Under the pieces are notes generated by a model. The model was not told the origin of the DNA, searched no databases, and worked only from the letters and a program-made list of their open reading frames with translations. A program made the translations under genes and the position numbers. 64,000 nt of DNA from positions 1-64,000 of the forward strand of contig CASDPK010000001.1 in the NCBI GenBank assembly GCA_949282555.1, written 5' to 3'. Below are positions 56,030 to 64,000 of this stretch, one piece after another; position 1 is the stretch's first letter, and every line of letters begins with the position of its first letter. This DNA comes from an uncultured Lentisphaeraceae bacterium (GTDB lineage Bacteria > Verrucomicrobiota > Kiritimatiellia > RFP12 > DVOR01).

Positions 56030-57637
56030 TCAGTCGCGCGCGGCGGAGAGGGCCTTTTCCGCGGCCTTGGCGGCCATCTCGGCAAAGGGGATCTTGTTCG
56101 TGGGATGGATGTTCTTCGGTTCCCCGAGGCCGGCCGCGAAGGTGTCCAAATAGATGGCGCCCGTCTCGGCGCAGACCTTCTTTTGGAGGGCGCGGTAAGG
56201 CCCCCACGGGCGATTCATCACGGGCAACCCCATCATGAGGAACGGCGTCTGAGGGTTCGGGCGAAGGGCCAGCACCACCGCCCGGAGCGTCTCCTCCATG
56301 TAATCCTCGGGCAAGGGAGCGTCCGGCACCCCGCCAATGGCCGCCGAGGCGTTGGATTCCCCTTGATACCACAGGATTCCCGTCAGCGGAAGGTGGCGCA
56401 ACCGCCCAACGCCCTTGTCGTAGAGCACGGAAACGCCCCAGCCGCCGGCCTCGGCGGTTCGGCGCGCGGCATAAACGGTCTTGCACCACATACGGGGAAG
56501 ATCCTCGTTGTCGCCGAGCGGCTTGCGATTGGTGACGATGCGGCAGAGCGTGGGGAAACGCGCCTTCCCCTCGGCATCGACGGCGGCCATCACCGGCTCC
56601 GGCAAGAAGGCTTCGGTCGGCGCCCCGCCCACGTCCACCAACAGCACGGCGATCGGCTTCCCGGAGGCCTCCGCCCGACGCAGGGCGAAGGAAACGGCCA
56701 CCGCGCTCCATTCCTTGGCGTTCGCGGGCGTGAGACGCCGCCACCGGCCGGAGACGAAATCCCACAGGCGGATGTCATGCCGGGCGGTGGCGGCGGCCTC
56801 CGCATCCGCCCCGACGCAACGCCCCAGCGGCCAGAACATGTTGGATTGCCCGGCGCAAAGCCACGTTTCGGCCCGCCCCGCGATGTCGGCCGGCAATGCC
56901 ACGGGCGCGGGCGCCGGCAACGGCTCGGCCCACCCCACATGGGTGCGCGGACGGCGTTCCAGCGGGGCGGCGGGCGGCGGCGGGTTCAGCGCGGCAAAGA
57001 CCGTCTCGGCGATGACCTTGGCCCCCTCGGCCGTGGGGTGGATCTTGTCGGGGAAGGCCGTGAGCAAGAACGGGCGCAAGGGCGCCTGGAGATCAATGGC
57101 GGTGGCCCCCGAACGTTCCGCCACCTCCGCCAGCGCGGTCTGCATCAGGAAGGGCTCCGGACTGCGGTAGAATTTCTGCCCCGGGGCGAGGGGCGCCAGT
57201 TTGCCCCAGATGTAGAGCCGGGGCTTGCTGGGCAGGGCCTGATAATCGCCCAACAGTTTCAGGTAATCGTCACGGAATCTGCCGGGGTTCGTGCGCTCGG
57301 TCTTGAGGAACTCGCCGTTGTCGTTGATGCCAAGATTGCAGATGACGATGTCGGGCTGCCATTCAAGCGCGGCCCGATGCTCCGGCATATAGCGATAGCC
57401 GCGCCGCTCCTTCCCGCGCCAACTGTGCAGGTAAACGCCGCGCCCGGGATTCCCGAAGTTGCGCACCTCGTAGTCCGGCCCCAGCAACCGCTGGAGCTGC
57501 GCGGGATAGGCCTCCCGCGCACGGTCGGCAAGGCCCGAACCATACGTGATGGAATCGCCGATGCACGCCACCTTCACCGGGGCCGCGCCCAACATCCAGG
57601 CGACACCCGCCGCCAACACCAAAAGCAACGTCTTCAT
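56030..57637 (-). CDS. Secreted double-domain SGNH esterase (GDSL + sialate-O-acetylesterase-like)
   Basis: The 535-residue protein has a signal peptide (MKTLLLVLAAGVAWMLGAA) and two SGNH hydrolase domains. The first (about 22-215) shows ACIGDSITYGSG (Ser 29), the GINDNG block and DKIHPTAEG with the catalytic His. The second (about 255-530) has TWLCAGQSNMFWPL, ILWYQGESNA and NIHPTNK, as in sialate O-acetylesterases and carbohydrate esterases of the SASA type. It should strip acetyl groups from glycans such as sialic acids, helping the glycosidases here. TATCCT ends six bases before ATG, so the message is leaderless. A Pro-rich linker joins the domains. Confidence 0.9.
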   Translation of the reverse strand: MKTLLLVLAAGVAWMLGAAPVKVACIGDSITYGSGLADRAREAYPAQLQRLLGPDYEVRNFGNPGRGVYLHSWRGKERRGYRYMPEHRAALEWQPDIVICNLGINDNGEFLKTERTNPGRFRDDYLKLLGDYQALPSKPRLYIWGKLAPLAPGQKFYRSPEPFLMQTALAEVAERSGATAIDLQAPLRPFLLTAFPDKIHPTAEGAKVIAETVFAALNPPPPAAPLERRPRTHVGWAEPLPAPAPVALPADIAGRAETWLCAGQSNMFWPLGRCVGADAEAAATARHDIRLWDFVSGRWRRLTPANAKEWSAVAVSFALRRAEASGKPIAVLLVDVGGAPTEAFLPEPVMAAVDAEGKARFPTLCRIVTNRKPLGDNEDLPRMWCKTVYAARRTAEAGGWGVSVLYDKGVGRLRHLPLTGILWYQGESNASAAIGGVPDAPLPEDYMEETLRAVVLALRPNPQTPFLMMGLPVMNRPWGPYRALQKKVCAETGAIYLDTFAAGLGEPKNIHPTNKIPFAEMAAKAAEKALSAARD

Positions 57638-57652
57638 GCCGACAGGATAGCA
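57638..57652 (-). promoter_or_regulatory. Leaderless promoter element of the SGNH gene
   Basis: Minus strand TGC-TATCCT (TATCCT 57649-57644), then exactly six bases to ATG 57637. No ribosome site. Confidence 0.62.
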
Positions 57653-57682
57653 CTTCCGGGCGCTTCCCGCAACCTCGCCGCC

Positions 57683-60600
57683 TTAGCGCATCCGCAAGCG
57701 GAAGCCCAGGCGGGAGAAGGGCGCCACCCGCACCGTCGGGTCGCCGACCAACGCCAAGCCCTCCATCCCCTCCGTCGCCAGCGCCTCGCCAATCGTCAGC
57801 CCCGGGGTGCGCATGATCCGCTCCATCAATCGCTGACAGGCCGCATGGATGGGGCTGTTCGCCTCGTCCACCAGCCCCTCGGCGGTGACGAGGGGCGTGT
57901 AAGCCTCCGTCGGCCCCACCAATGCCAACGCGCCGCCATGGGGCGCCAGCACAAGGGTCTCTCCGATCCTCGGCCCATCCGCGCCGCTCTTCCCCGCTTC
58001 CGACGCCGGCGCAACCATCAGCGTGTGCAGGCCCTTCACGGCGCCATCATAAATCCGGTTCGGCTTGGCCGTGGCCCCTTCCGCATAACGGTAAAAGGCC
58101 GTCAGCCGCGCGGCCTCCGATTGCCCCTCAAGCCACATCACCGCCCCCTCCGTCGCACCAAGGTCGCGGCAACTCGGCACATTCACATAGGTGCTGCCGT
58201 CCACATAAAACGACAACTTGGGCGACGCTTGCAGCGCGGGCACCTCCTCATAGAAACGGCGGTAACGTTCACGGAGGGCGAAGGTGGCATGCCGCGGCGG
58301 CCCATAATAGCCTCCGCCGGAAAGCGCCGGCAAGCCATCGTAACGCTCAAAGGGAATCTCCGGGACCGTGTAGGGAGAGGGTGCCTCGGCAAAAACGTCT
58401 CCGACAAGCGTCAGCGCGTCCGGTTGCCACACCGTGCCATGGCGCTGAGCCTTGGCGAGATAGTCGGCGATCTGGGCCTCCGCGTCACGGACAACGGAAA
58501 TGACGGGGCCGTAATTGTCCACCGAAACGTCCGCGAAGGTCATGGTCGCACGGATCGGCAAACGGCCCACGCATTGCCCCTCCGCCGGCGTCACCTCCGG
58601 CACTGCCGACGCCTCCGCCCCCAGCAGGACATAGCGTGCCGGCGTGGCGGCGACCCATGCGGCGGCCGCTTCCCCCGCAGGCACGTTGGCCGGGGAGGCC
58701 AAGAGCACATTCCACCCGCCGCCCTCGGCGGAGCTCTTCCAGCGGGCGAAGGCGTCCCAGTAGCCCAGCTCCTTATGCTCCCGAGGCACGAAGAGCAGAA
58801 GATTCCGCGCCGATGCCGAAGGGTCGAAGGCCGAAGCGTCCGTCTGAGCCCCGCCCACGTAAAGGGCCGGAGGCGTGGAGCCCTCGGACACCAAGCGGTA
58901 GGCATACAGATTGTCCTCCCGCAAGGTGCGCTCCACGGCGAATCCCGCTTCCGTCCGAAACGCCGAAGGCTCCAACGCATTGCCCGCCACGAGGAACACC
59001 CCCACCTTCCGCCCGAACACAGGGAGCGTCCCTTCCGCCGACACGCGCCCCTGCACCGTGAACAGACGCCCGGCGTTCAGCCCCGCGCCCTCGGCAAAGG
59101 TCGCCCCCTGCTTCAGCGGGCCGCCCTCGGGAACCACCGCGCCACGGAAACGCACCGGGAGGTGCACCTCCCCAAAGGTCACATGGGCCGCGGCGTCCCC
59201 CGCCGCCCCGCCGGCGACCGTCAGCGAAGCCCCGCCCGCATCGGCAAGCGGCACGGCGCAGGAAAGCTCCGCCCCCGGCGCCAACGTGAAGGTGCGCGCG
59301 CCCGAGAACGTCAGCGCCGCGTTCTTCCCCTCCGCCGAGAGCACGCACGCCCCCGCGAAGGCGGCATCCGCCATGAGGGTGTTCGCCCCCAAGAGATCCA
59401 CCGCGGCATCCTCCGCCGACAGCCCGGCCGTTCCCAGCCTTCCCGCGGCCAAGCGCAGATGTGCGCCGTTGCGGAGCACGACATCGCCGCCCAACGGGGC
59501 ACTCGGCGCCAAATCCAAACGCGGCCCATCGACCGTCAGCGCGCCGCCCAACGCCAGCGCGGAAAGATTCAGACGCGGCCCGGCGGAAGGGGCCACAAGC
59601 GCCGCCGCGCCCTCCGTGGTGAGGGTGCCGACGGTGAGCGTGCCGTCCAGCGTGAGGGTGACGCCCGCGGCGAGGGTGAGGTCGTTGCCCGGCGCCAAGC
59701 CAATCTCGGAGAGCACGGCGTCCCGCTCCAACCGCACGGCCGGCGTGCTGCGCGGGAACCCATTGTTCAGGAAGTCCCGGAGCGGCTCGCCAAGGCAATA
59801 GGCCGCCATCTGCCCTCCGGGAAGCAACAGCACGGCGGAGGCCGTGGGGCGGGTGGACATCTTCCCCACCTGTTGCACGGTCTCGGGGTGCGCGGCCCAC
59901 AACACATAGTCCGCCAATGCGCCCGCCTCCGCCATGGCGCGGACATCCGCGCGCTGGGCGTCCGTCGTCGGCAAAAGGCAAAGGACGTTTTTCCCCGAGG
60001 CTTGGGCCTGTGCCTGCGCCGCCGCCCACGAGCCGCACAGCTCAAAGGCCGCCACATTGCCCGGGCGGAGCGTGGCCGTGTGCCGCCCGACCGCCGCGCA
60101 CAGGGCGTTGGCCGACACCACGGGCCGGCTCCCGGAAAAGGTCACGAGGCTCTCCTGCGCGGCAAACGTTTGGCTGGCATCCCCACAGCGCACCGTGTGC
60201 GCCCCGCCGAACCACCCCCAGAGGCCATAACGCCCCCGGTGATCCGTCCGCACCGACGCGATGTCGCGGCCATTGCGCGCCAGCGTCACCTCGGCATAGG
60301 GGATGGGGCACCCCTCGGCGTCCTCCACATTCCCCACGATGGGAAAGGCGTAGGCCCCCGACTCCACCCCCTCCGGCCGCCGCGCCACAACGCCCGCAAT
60401 CGCGTTGTCCACCACCGAATCGTTGCCCAGCACCGAAAACCGCGGGAGCGACACCCAGGAAGCGTCTGCCCCGTAACCAAAGAAGACCGCGGTCTTCTCC
60501 TTCCCCTCCGCGTCATAACCGTAACCGCACGCCACCACGGCATGGGCGCCGTATCCCGCCCCCGGAGCCCCCAGCTGGAGGCTCAGCGGCACCGGCGAAC

Positions 60601-61156
60601 CGCACCTCAGCGAAGCCCAAATCACCCCCTCCAGCTGCGTCTGCGTGGTGGCGTCCAACGGCAATTCCACCTTGTACGCGCTGGCATAGCCGGTGACCGC
60701 ATCCACCAACGCCCCGCCCAAATTGATGATCGGCGTGCGCGAGGCGCTGCCGCCGGTGCCATAGCCCATCTCCGTGAGCAACCCGAGGTTGTAGAGCAAC
60801 GCCTGCACCTCCGTCACCCCTTCCGGACGGTTGGGCGCGGGCGAAAGCGCCGCCCAATCCATCGGGCCGGCGCGCAAATCGCGCGGCTTGTCCATGATCA
60901 CGGACTTCTCCCCAAACGCCTCCGGCCACCGCAACGCCTGCATCGTCGCCGCGCCCGCCACGGCCACACAGCCCGGCTCCGTCAGTCGGCCATACACCTC
61001 CTGCGTCCACGCCGAATAAATCCCCGACTGCGTCCAATGCGTGGGAAACGCCGGGCACAACGCCGCCACATCCTCCGGCGCCCCGGTGCGCACCACCCCG
61101 CCCTGCGCCGAAGCCAGCGCAAACGCCGCAAACACGCCTGCCATCCAACGTCCCAT
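57683..61156 (-). CDS. Secreted multidomain protein with C10 (streptopain)-like and C25 (gingipain)-like parts
   Basis: The 1,157-residue protein starts MGRWMAGVFAAFALASAQGG, a signal peptide. Residues about 40-260 resemble peptidase family C10: PGCVAVAGAATMQALRWP places a Cys at 63, and GYGAHAVVACGYG a His at 205. A carboxypeptidase-regulatory-like fold (VTLARNGRDIASVRTDHRGRY, 280-340) follows, then beta-helix repeats (520-770). The last 350 residues resemble C25 peptidases (NLLLFVPREH, CVGRLPIRA, LALVGDPTVRVAP), but I cannot find the gingipain His-Cys pair, so this half may be inactive. AGGAGG sits 7 bases before ATG 61156; the frame continues upstream without a ribosome site. Confidence 0.82.
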   Translation of the reverse strand: MGRWMAGVFAAFALASAQGGVVRTGAPEDVAALCPAFPTHWTQSGIYSAWTQEVYGRLTEPGCVAVAGAATMQALRWPEAFGEKSVIMDKPRDLRAGPMDWAALSPAPNRPEGVTEVQALLYNLGLLTEMGYGTGGSASRTPIINLGGALVDAVTGYASAYKVELPLDATTQTQLEGVIWASLRCGSPVPLSLQLGAPGAGYGAHAVVACGYGYDAEGKEKTAVFFGYGADASWVSLPRFSVLGNDSVVDNAIAGVVARRPEGVESGAYAFPIVGNVEDAEGCPIPYAEVTLARNGRDIASVRTDHRGRYGLWGWFGGAHTVRCGDASQTFAAQESLVTFSGSRPVVSANALCAAVGRHTATLRPGNVAAFELCGSWAAAQAQAQASGKNVLCLLPTTDAQRADVRAMAEAGALADYVLWAAHPETVQQVGKMSTRPTASAVLLLPGGQMAAYCLGEPLRDFLNNGFPRSTPAVRLERDAVLSEIGLAPGNDLTLAAGVTLTLDGTLTVGTLTTEGAAALVAPSAGPRLNLSALALGGALTVDGPRLDLAPSAPLGGDVVLRNGAHLRLAAGRLGTAGLSAEDAAVDLLGANTLMADAAFAGACVLSAEGKNAALTFSGARTFTLAPGAELSCAVPLADAGGASLTVAGGAAGDAAAHVTFGEVHLPVRFRGAVVPEGGPLKQGATFAEGAGLNAGRLFTVQGRVSAEGTLPVFGRKVGVFLVAGNALEPSAFRTEAGFAVERTLREDNLYAYRLVSEGSTPPALYVGGAQTDASAFDPSASARNLLLFVPREHKELGYWDAFARWKSSAEGGGWNVLLASPANVPAGEAAAAWVAATPARYVLLGAEASAVPEVTPAEGQCVGRLPIRATMTFADVSVDNYGPVISVVRDAEAQIADYLAKAQRHGTVWQPDALTLVGDVFAEAPSPYTVPEIPFERYDGLPALSGGGYYGPPRHATFALRERYRRFYEEVPALQASPKLSFYVDGSTYVNVPSCRDLGATEGAVMWLEGQSEAARLTAFYRYAEGATAKPNRIYDGAVKGLHTLMVAPASEAGKSGADGPRIGETLVLAPHGGALALVGPTEAYTPLVTAEGLVDEANSPIHAACQRLMERIMRTPGLTIGEALATEGMEGLALVGDPTVRVAPFSRLGFRLRMR

Positions 61157-61180
61157 CCGTCGTCCTCCTTCTCGCCGCAT

Positions 61181-61186
61181 AGTGTA
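61181..61186 (-). promoter_or_regulatory. Probable -10 of the C10/C25-like gene
   Basis: TACACT on the minus strand, 24 bases before ATG. A clear -35 is not visible. Confidence 0.4.
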
Positions 61187-61239
61187 CACATCCGCCCCGC
61201 CCCCTTCAACCCACCCACCGCCCCGCCGCGCCCCGTAAG

Positions 61240-61268
61240 TTGCGCAAGGAGGGGAAAAAGCGTATAGT
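61240..61268 (+). promoter_or_regulatory. Promoter of the tryptophanase-family gene
   Basis: TTGCGC (61240-61245), 17 bases, TATAGT (61263-61268). The leader is about 40 bases. No TnaC-like leader peptide is visible. Confidence 0.7.
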
Positions 61269-61313
61269 ACGGCGTCAATCTTCTCATACCCCAACGAAAG
61301 CGACGACAGGATT

Positions 61314-62762
61314 ATGGCAAACGTCAAGTTCCACAGCGGCAAGCAGCTTCCCCTTGAGATGCACAAGGTGCGCATCGTTCAGAAACTTTTTCTCCCGCCG
61401 GTGGAGGAACGTCGGCGCCTGATGAATGAGGCGGGGAACAACACGTTCCTGTTGCAGAACCGGGACGTGTTCATGGATATGCTCACGGATTCGGGCGTGA
61501 ACGCGATGAGCGATCTGCAGCAGTCGGCCATGTTGCGGGCGGATGACGCCTACGCGGGCTCCGAGACCTACAACCGCATGGTCGCCAAAGTGCGCGAAAT
61601 CTTCGGCATGACCTATTTCCTGCCCGTGCACCAAGGGCGCGCGGCGGAAAACATCTTGGCCACGGCCTATGTGAAGCCGGGCGATGTGGTGCCGATGAAC
61701 TTCCACTTCACCACCACGAAGGCCCACATCACGCGCCTGGGCGGCTCGGTGGAGGAGCTCATCGTCAAGGAAGGCTTGGAGCCGGTGAACGATTGCCCCT
61801 TCAAGGGCAACTTCGACATCCCCCGGCTGGAGGCACTCATCGCCAAAGTGGGCCCCGAGCATATCCCCTTCGTGCGCATTGAGGCGGGCACGAACCTGGT
61901 GGGCGGACAGCCGCTCTCCCTCCAAAACATGCGCGACGTGGCGGCCGTCTGCCGCAAGCACGGCCTGCGCCTGATCCTCGACGCCTCGCTGCTCCAAGAC
62001 AACCTCTACTTCATCAAGGCCCGCGAAGCCGAATGCCGGAACATGAGCATCCGCGAAATCACCGCGGAGATCGCCTCGCTGATGGACATCATCTACTTCT
62101 CCGCCCGCAAGCTGGGCTTTGCCCGCGGCGGCGGCATCTCGATGCGCCACCGGGAGGACGAACTGCGCATGAAGGAGCTCATCCCCCTCTATGAAGGCTT
62201 CCTCACCTACGGCGGCATGTCCGTGCGCGAGATGGAAGCCATCGTGGTGGGCCTCGATGAAAGCATGGACGAGGACATCATCTCCCAAGGCCCGCAGTTC
62301 ATCGAATACATGGCCAAAGAGCTCCACCGCCGCGGCGTGCCCGTGATCCTTCCCGCGGGCGGCCTCGGTTGCCACGTGAACGCCACGGAATTCCTCTCCC
62401 ACATCCCGCAGGAGCAATATCCCGCCGGGGCTCTCGCCGCCGCGCTCTACATCGCCGGCGGCGTCCGCGGCATGGAGCGCGGCACCCTCTCCGAACAGCG
62501 CAACGAAGACGGCTCCGAGCGCTTTGCCGAGCTTGAGCTCCTCCGCTTGGCCATGCCCCGGCGCGTCTACACGCTCTCGCAGGTGGAATACGCCATCGAC
62601 CGCGTGGAATGGCTGTGGAAGAACCGCGCCCTCGTCGGCGGCCTCCGCTTCGTGGAGGAGCCCAAGGTGCTCCGCTTCTTCTTCGGGCGTTTGGAGCCCA
62701 TCGGCGATTGGCAGGATCGGCTCGTGGCGAAGTTCCGCGAAGACTTCGGCGACTCCCTCTGA
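61314..62762 (+). CDS. Tryptophanase / tyrosine phenol-lyase family PLP enzyme
   Basis: The 482-residue protein aligns with beta-eliminating lyases that break Trp to indole or Tyr to phenol, with pyruvate and ammonia. Family blocks are EAGNNTFLLQNRDVFMDMLT, DSGVNAMSDLQQSAM, DDAYAGSETYNRM, PVHQGRAAE (106-112), and the PLP lysine K266 in YFSARKLGFARGGGI (SAKKD in E. coli tryptophanase). The changed residues around this lysine mean Trp versus Tyr specificity cannot be assigned. ACAGGA precedes ATG. It is monocistronic, with a strong terminator. No aromatic amino acid permease lies next to it. Confidence 0.9.
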   Translation: MANVKFHSGKQLPLEMHKVRIVQKLFLPPVEERRRLMNEAGNNTFLLQNRDVFMDMLTDSGVNAMSDLQQSAMLRADDAYAGSETYNRMVAKVREIFGMTYFLPVHQGRAAENILATAYVKPGDVVPMNFHFTTTKAHITRLGGSVEELIVKEGLEPVNDCPFKGNFDIPRLEALIAKVGPEHIPFVRIEAGTNLVGGQPLSLQNMRDVAAVCRKHGLRLILDASLLQDNLYFIKAREAECRNMSIREITAEIASLMDIIYFSARKLGFARGGGISMRHREDELRMKELIPLYEGFLTYGGMSVREMEAIVVGLDESMDEDIISQGPQFIEYMAKELHRRGVPVILPAGGLGCHVNATEFLSHIPQEQYPAGALAAALYIAGGVRGMERGTLSEQRNEDGSERFAELELLRLAMPRRVYTLSQVEYAIDRVEWLWKNRALVGGLRFVEEPKVLRFFFGRLEPIGDWQDRLVAKFREDFGDSL

Positions 62763-62785
62763 GCCTCGCCCTTCTTTCAAGCGAC

Positions 62786-62814
62786 AACGGCCTCCTTCCG
62801 GGAGGCCGTTTTTG
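62786..62814 (+). terminator. Terminator of the tryptophanase-family gene
   Basis: AACGGCCTCC-TTCCG-GGAGGCCGTT followed by TTTG, 23 bases after the stop. Confidence 0.92.
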
Positions 62815-62899
62815 TTGGGCACGCCCTGCGGGGGCGGAAGAATCCGGACTCACAAGAAAGCCTTGGCTCCGTTTCCATCACATGGCATTGTGTCCGCTT

Positions 62900-62938
62900 G
62901 GGCACGATTCCCAGCCCATAACCCTCTGAATCGTGCCC
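62900..62938. repeat. Perfect 11-bp inverted repeat in an intergenic gap
   Basis: GGGCACGATTC (62900-62910) and GAATCGTGCCC (62928-62938) enclose 17 bases. There is no T-run. The gap 62815-63057 otherwise shows no gene or RNA that I recognise. Confidence 0.6.
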
Positions 62939-63057
62939 CTGAGACTCTGAACCGCTTGCACAGTCATGCGCCGGCGGCAAACGTTGTGGGGTGCCTACGA
63001 CTGTGCGCAACCCCAACGGCCGAACGCCCTGCATCCCCAGACGACACGATGAGGCAC

Positions 63058-63069
63058 TATAATGGGGAT
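63058..63069 (+). promoter_or_regulatory. Consensus TATAAT six bases before a small ORF
   Basis: TATAAT (63058-63063), GGGGAT, then ATG at 63070. This is the same spacing as the other leaderless sites. The -35 is poor. Confidence 0.6.
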
Positions 63070-63123
63070 ATGCCGTGGGTGCATCGCCGGACGGTTTGCC
63101 AAGAAAGGAGCCCCTTCTCATGA
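63070..63123 (+). CDS. Leaderless 17-codon upstream ORF
   Basis: The mini-ORF encodes MPWVHRRTVCQERSPFS and stops with TGA overlapping the next ATG as ATGA. AAAGGAG for the next gene lies inside it. It would be translated from the first base of the mRNA and could couple or gate translation of the phosphodiesterase. The peptide itself suggests no function. Confidence 0.5.
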   Translation: MPWVHRRTVCQERSPFS

Positions 63124-64000
63124 GGAAATGCATAGTGTTGGCCATTATGGCCCTCGTCTCCATCTCCACCGCCCTTGCCGGCACCCCGAAAGCCAAACAC
63201 GTGGTGCTCATTGGCCTGGATGGATGGGGCGCCTACAGTGTGCGCAAGGCTGACCCAACGACCATCCCAAACATCCGAAAGGTGATGGAGAGGGGTGCGT
63301 GGACATTGCGGGACCGCGCGGTGTTGCCCTCCTCCAGCGCAATCAATTGGGCCACGATGTTCATGGGCGTGCCCACGGAAATCCACGGCTACACCAACTG
63401 GAACTCCAAAAAACCCGAAATCAAGCCAAACGTGACAAACGAGCGCGGCATCCAGCCGACCATCTTCTCCGAATTGCGCCGCCAGCGGCCGGACGCACGC
63501 ATTGAGGCGTTCGTGGAGTGGGACGTCTATGAATTCCTGATGGACAAGGCCATCTTGGACAACTTCCACCTCGATCCGGGCAATCACCAAAAACTGCCGG
63601 ACGCGCTCGTCGCCGAGGCCGCCAAGGCCATCAAGCAGCGAAAGCCAACCCTCTTGGCCATCTGCCTTGACATGATGGACAACGTCGGCCACGACGCCGG
63701 CCACGACACCCCCGCCTACTACAACTACCTGGCAAAGGCCGATGGCTACATCGGGACACTCCTCAACGCCATCGAAGAGGCCGGCATCGCCCAAGACACC
63801 ATCGTCATCCTAACGGCGGATCACGGGGGCATCGGCAAAAAGCATGGCGGCAAGAGCTTGGAAGAGTTGGAAATCCCCTTCATCATCGCGGGCTCCAACG
63901 TCAAGGCCTCCGGCGAAATCAAGGAAGAGATGATGCAGTATGATTGCGCGGCGATGATCGCCTACGCGCTTGGCATCCAGCCCCACCCCGTCTGGCGTGG
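63120..64000 (+). CDS. Secreted type I phosphodiesterase/nucleotide pyrophosphatase family protein (3' end outside window)
   Basis: At least 293 residues are present, open at the right edge. After a signal peptide (MRKCIVLAIMALVSISTALA) comes HVVLIGLDGWGAYSVRKAD with metal-binding Asp 34, then LPSSSAINWATMFMGV with the likely Ser nucleophile where many relatives have Thr. LDMMDNVGHDAGHD and ILTADHGGIGKKHGG complete the two-metal site of the alkaline phosphatase superfamily. The family hydrolyses phosphodiesters or sulfated/phosphorylated glycans. AAAGGAG lies 8 bases before ATG, and the start overlaps the small upstream ORF. Confidence 0.9.
   Translation, partial: MRKCIVLAIMALVSISTALAGTPKAKHVVLIGLDGWGAYSVRKADPTTIPNIRKVMERGAWTLRDRAVLPSSSAINWATMFMGVPTEIHGYTNWNSKKPEIKPNVTNERGIQPTIFSELRRQRPDARIEAFVEWDVYEFLMDKAILDNFHLDPGNHQKLPDALVAEAAKAIKQRKPTLLAICLDMMDNVGHDAGHDTPAYYNYLAKADGYIGTLLNAIEEAGIAQDTIVILTADHGGIGKKHGGKSLEELEIPFIIAGSNVKASGEIKEEMMQYDCAAMIAYALGIQPHPVWR

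Noticed and set aside
52785-56765. 1,326-codon minus-strand frame opposite the transglutaminase-like gene
   Set aside because: Same antisense artefact; the plus-strand gene has a signal peptide and a clear ribosome site.
56105-61267. 1,720-codon plus-strand frame opposite the SGNH and C10/C25-like genes
   Set aside because: It is low-complexity Arg/His-rich antisense. The minus-strand genes have signal peptides, motifs, promoters and ribosome sites.
62820-62940. tRNA-like segment on the minus strand after the tryptophanase-family terminator
   Set aside because: The translated frame GGGRIRT looked like a reverse-read tRNA, but no acceptor, anticodon or T-arm pairing could be assembled.

Overview
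The window is GC-rich bacterial chromosome. Several features point to the PVC group, most likely Kiritimatiellota/Verrucomicrobiota or a Lentisphaerae relative from a gut-like habitat: a giant secreted beta-rich protein with LamG and discoidin-like domains, short PEP-CTERM C-terminal sorting signals, secreted glycan-degrading enzymes (GH20, PL8, SGNH/sialate esterase), a pyruvate-synthase-type 2-oxoacid:ferredoxin operon and a tryptophanase-family lyase. The organism assignment is an inference; there is no rRNA in the window.

Layout. 1-22867 (minus) is one uninterrupted reading frame of at least 7,622 codons, cut by the left edge. 22.9-26.4 kb holds a PEP-CTERM gene remnant, a shared terminator and a secreted GH20 hexosaminidase. 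26.7-34.4 kb is mostly housekeeping on the plus strand: homoserine dehydrogenase-aspartate kinase, a LysM lipoprotein, FtsW-HAD, tRNA-Leu, a tRNA-Val/tRNA-Pro pair, and a flavin reductase under a MerR-type promoter. 34.5-38.0 kb (minus) is an operon for a four-part 2-oxoacid:ferredoxin oxidoreductase (delta, alpha, fused beta-gamma) followed by a stand-alone IMP cyclohydrolase. 38.2-42.3 kb holds an unknown gene pair, a cupin-CMD protein whose promoter carries a near-perfect MerR-family operator in a 19-bp spacer, and an AT-rich foreign-looking two-TM protein gene. 42.3-47.8 kb holds a membrane protein, trpS, scpA, a 229-residue unknown and a PL8 polysaccharide lyase. 47.8-51.9 kb is accessory: a HipBST-like three-gene toxin-antitoxin operon with paired operators, a patch of dispersed repeats, two PEP-CTERM paralogues (one frameshifted, one with a 10-bp poly-G tract inside its promoter) and an IS transposase remnant. 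51.9-64.0 kb holds a TonB-like protein with a secreted transglutaminase-like protein, a double SGNH esterase, a C10/C25-protease-like secreted protein, a tryptophanase-family lyase and a partial secreted phosphodiesterase.

Themes. Secreted enzymes acting on sulfated, acetylated or amino-sugar glycans (GH20, PL8, sialate-type esterase) sit with a TonB-like transducer and cell-surface proteins, consistent with growth on host mucin or glycosaminoglycans. Regulation is the most distinctive part. At least six genes have a -10 hexamer ending 6-8 bases before ATG (leaderless transcripts), two redox-type genes share a MerR-style 19-bp-spacer promoter, one surface-protein promoter looks phase-variable, scpA has a hairpin that would shorten its ribosome-site spacing, and a 17-codon leaderless upstream ORF overlaps the start of the last gene.
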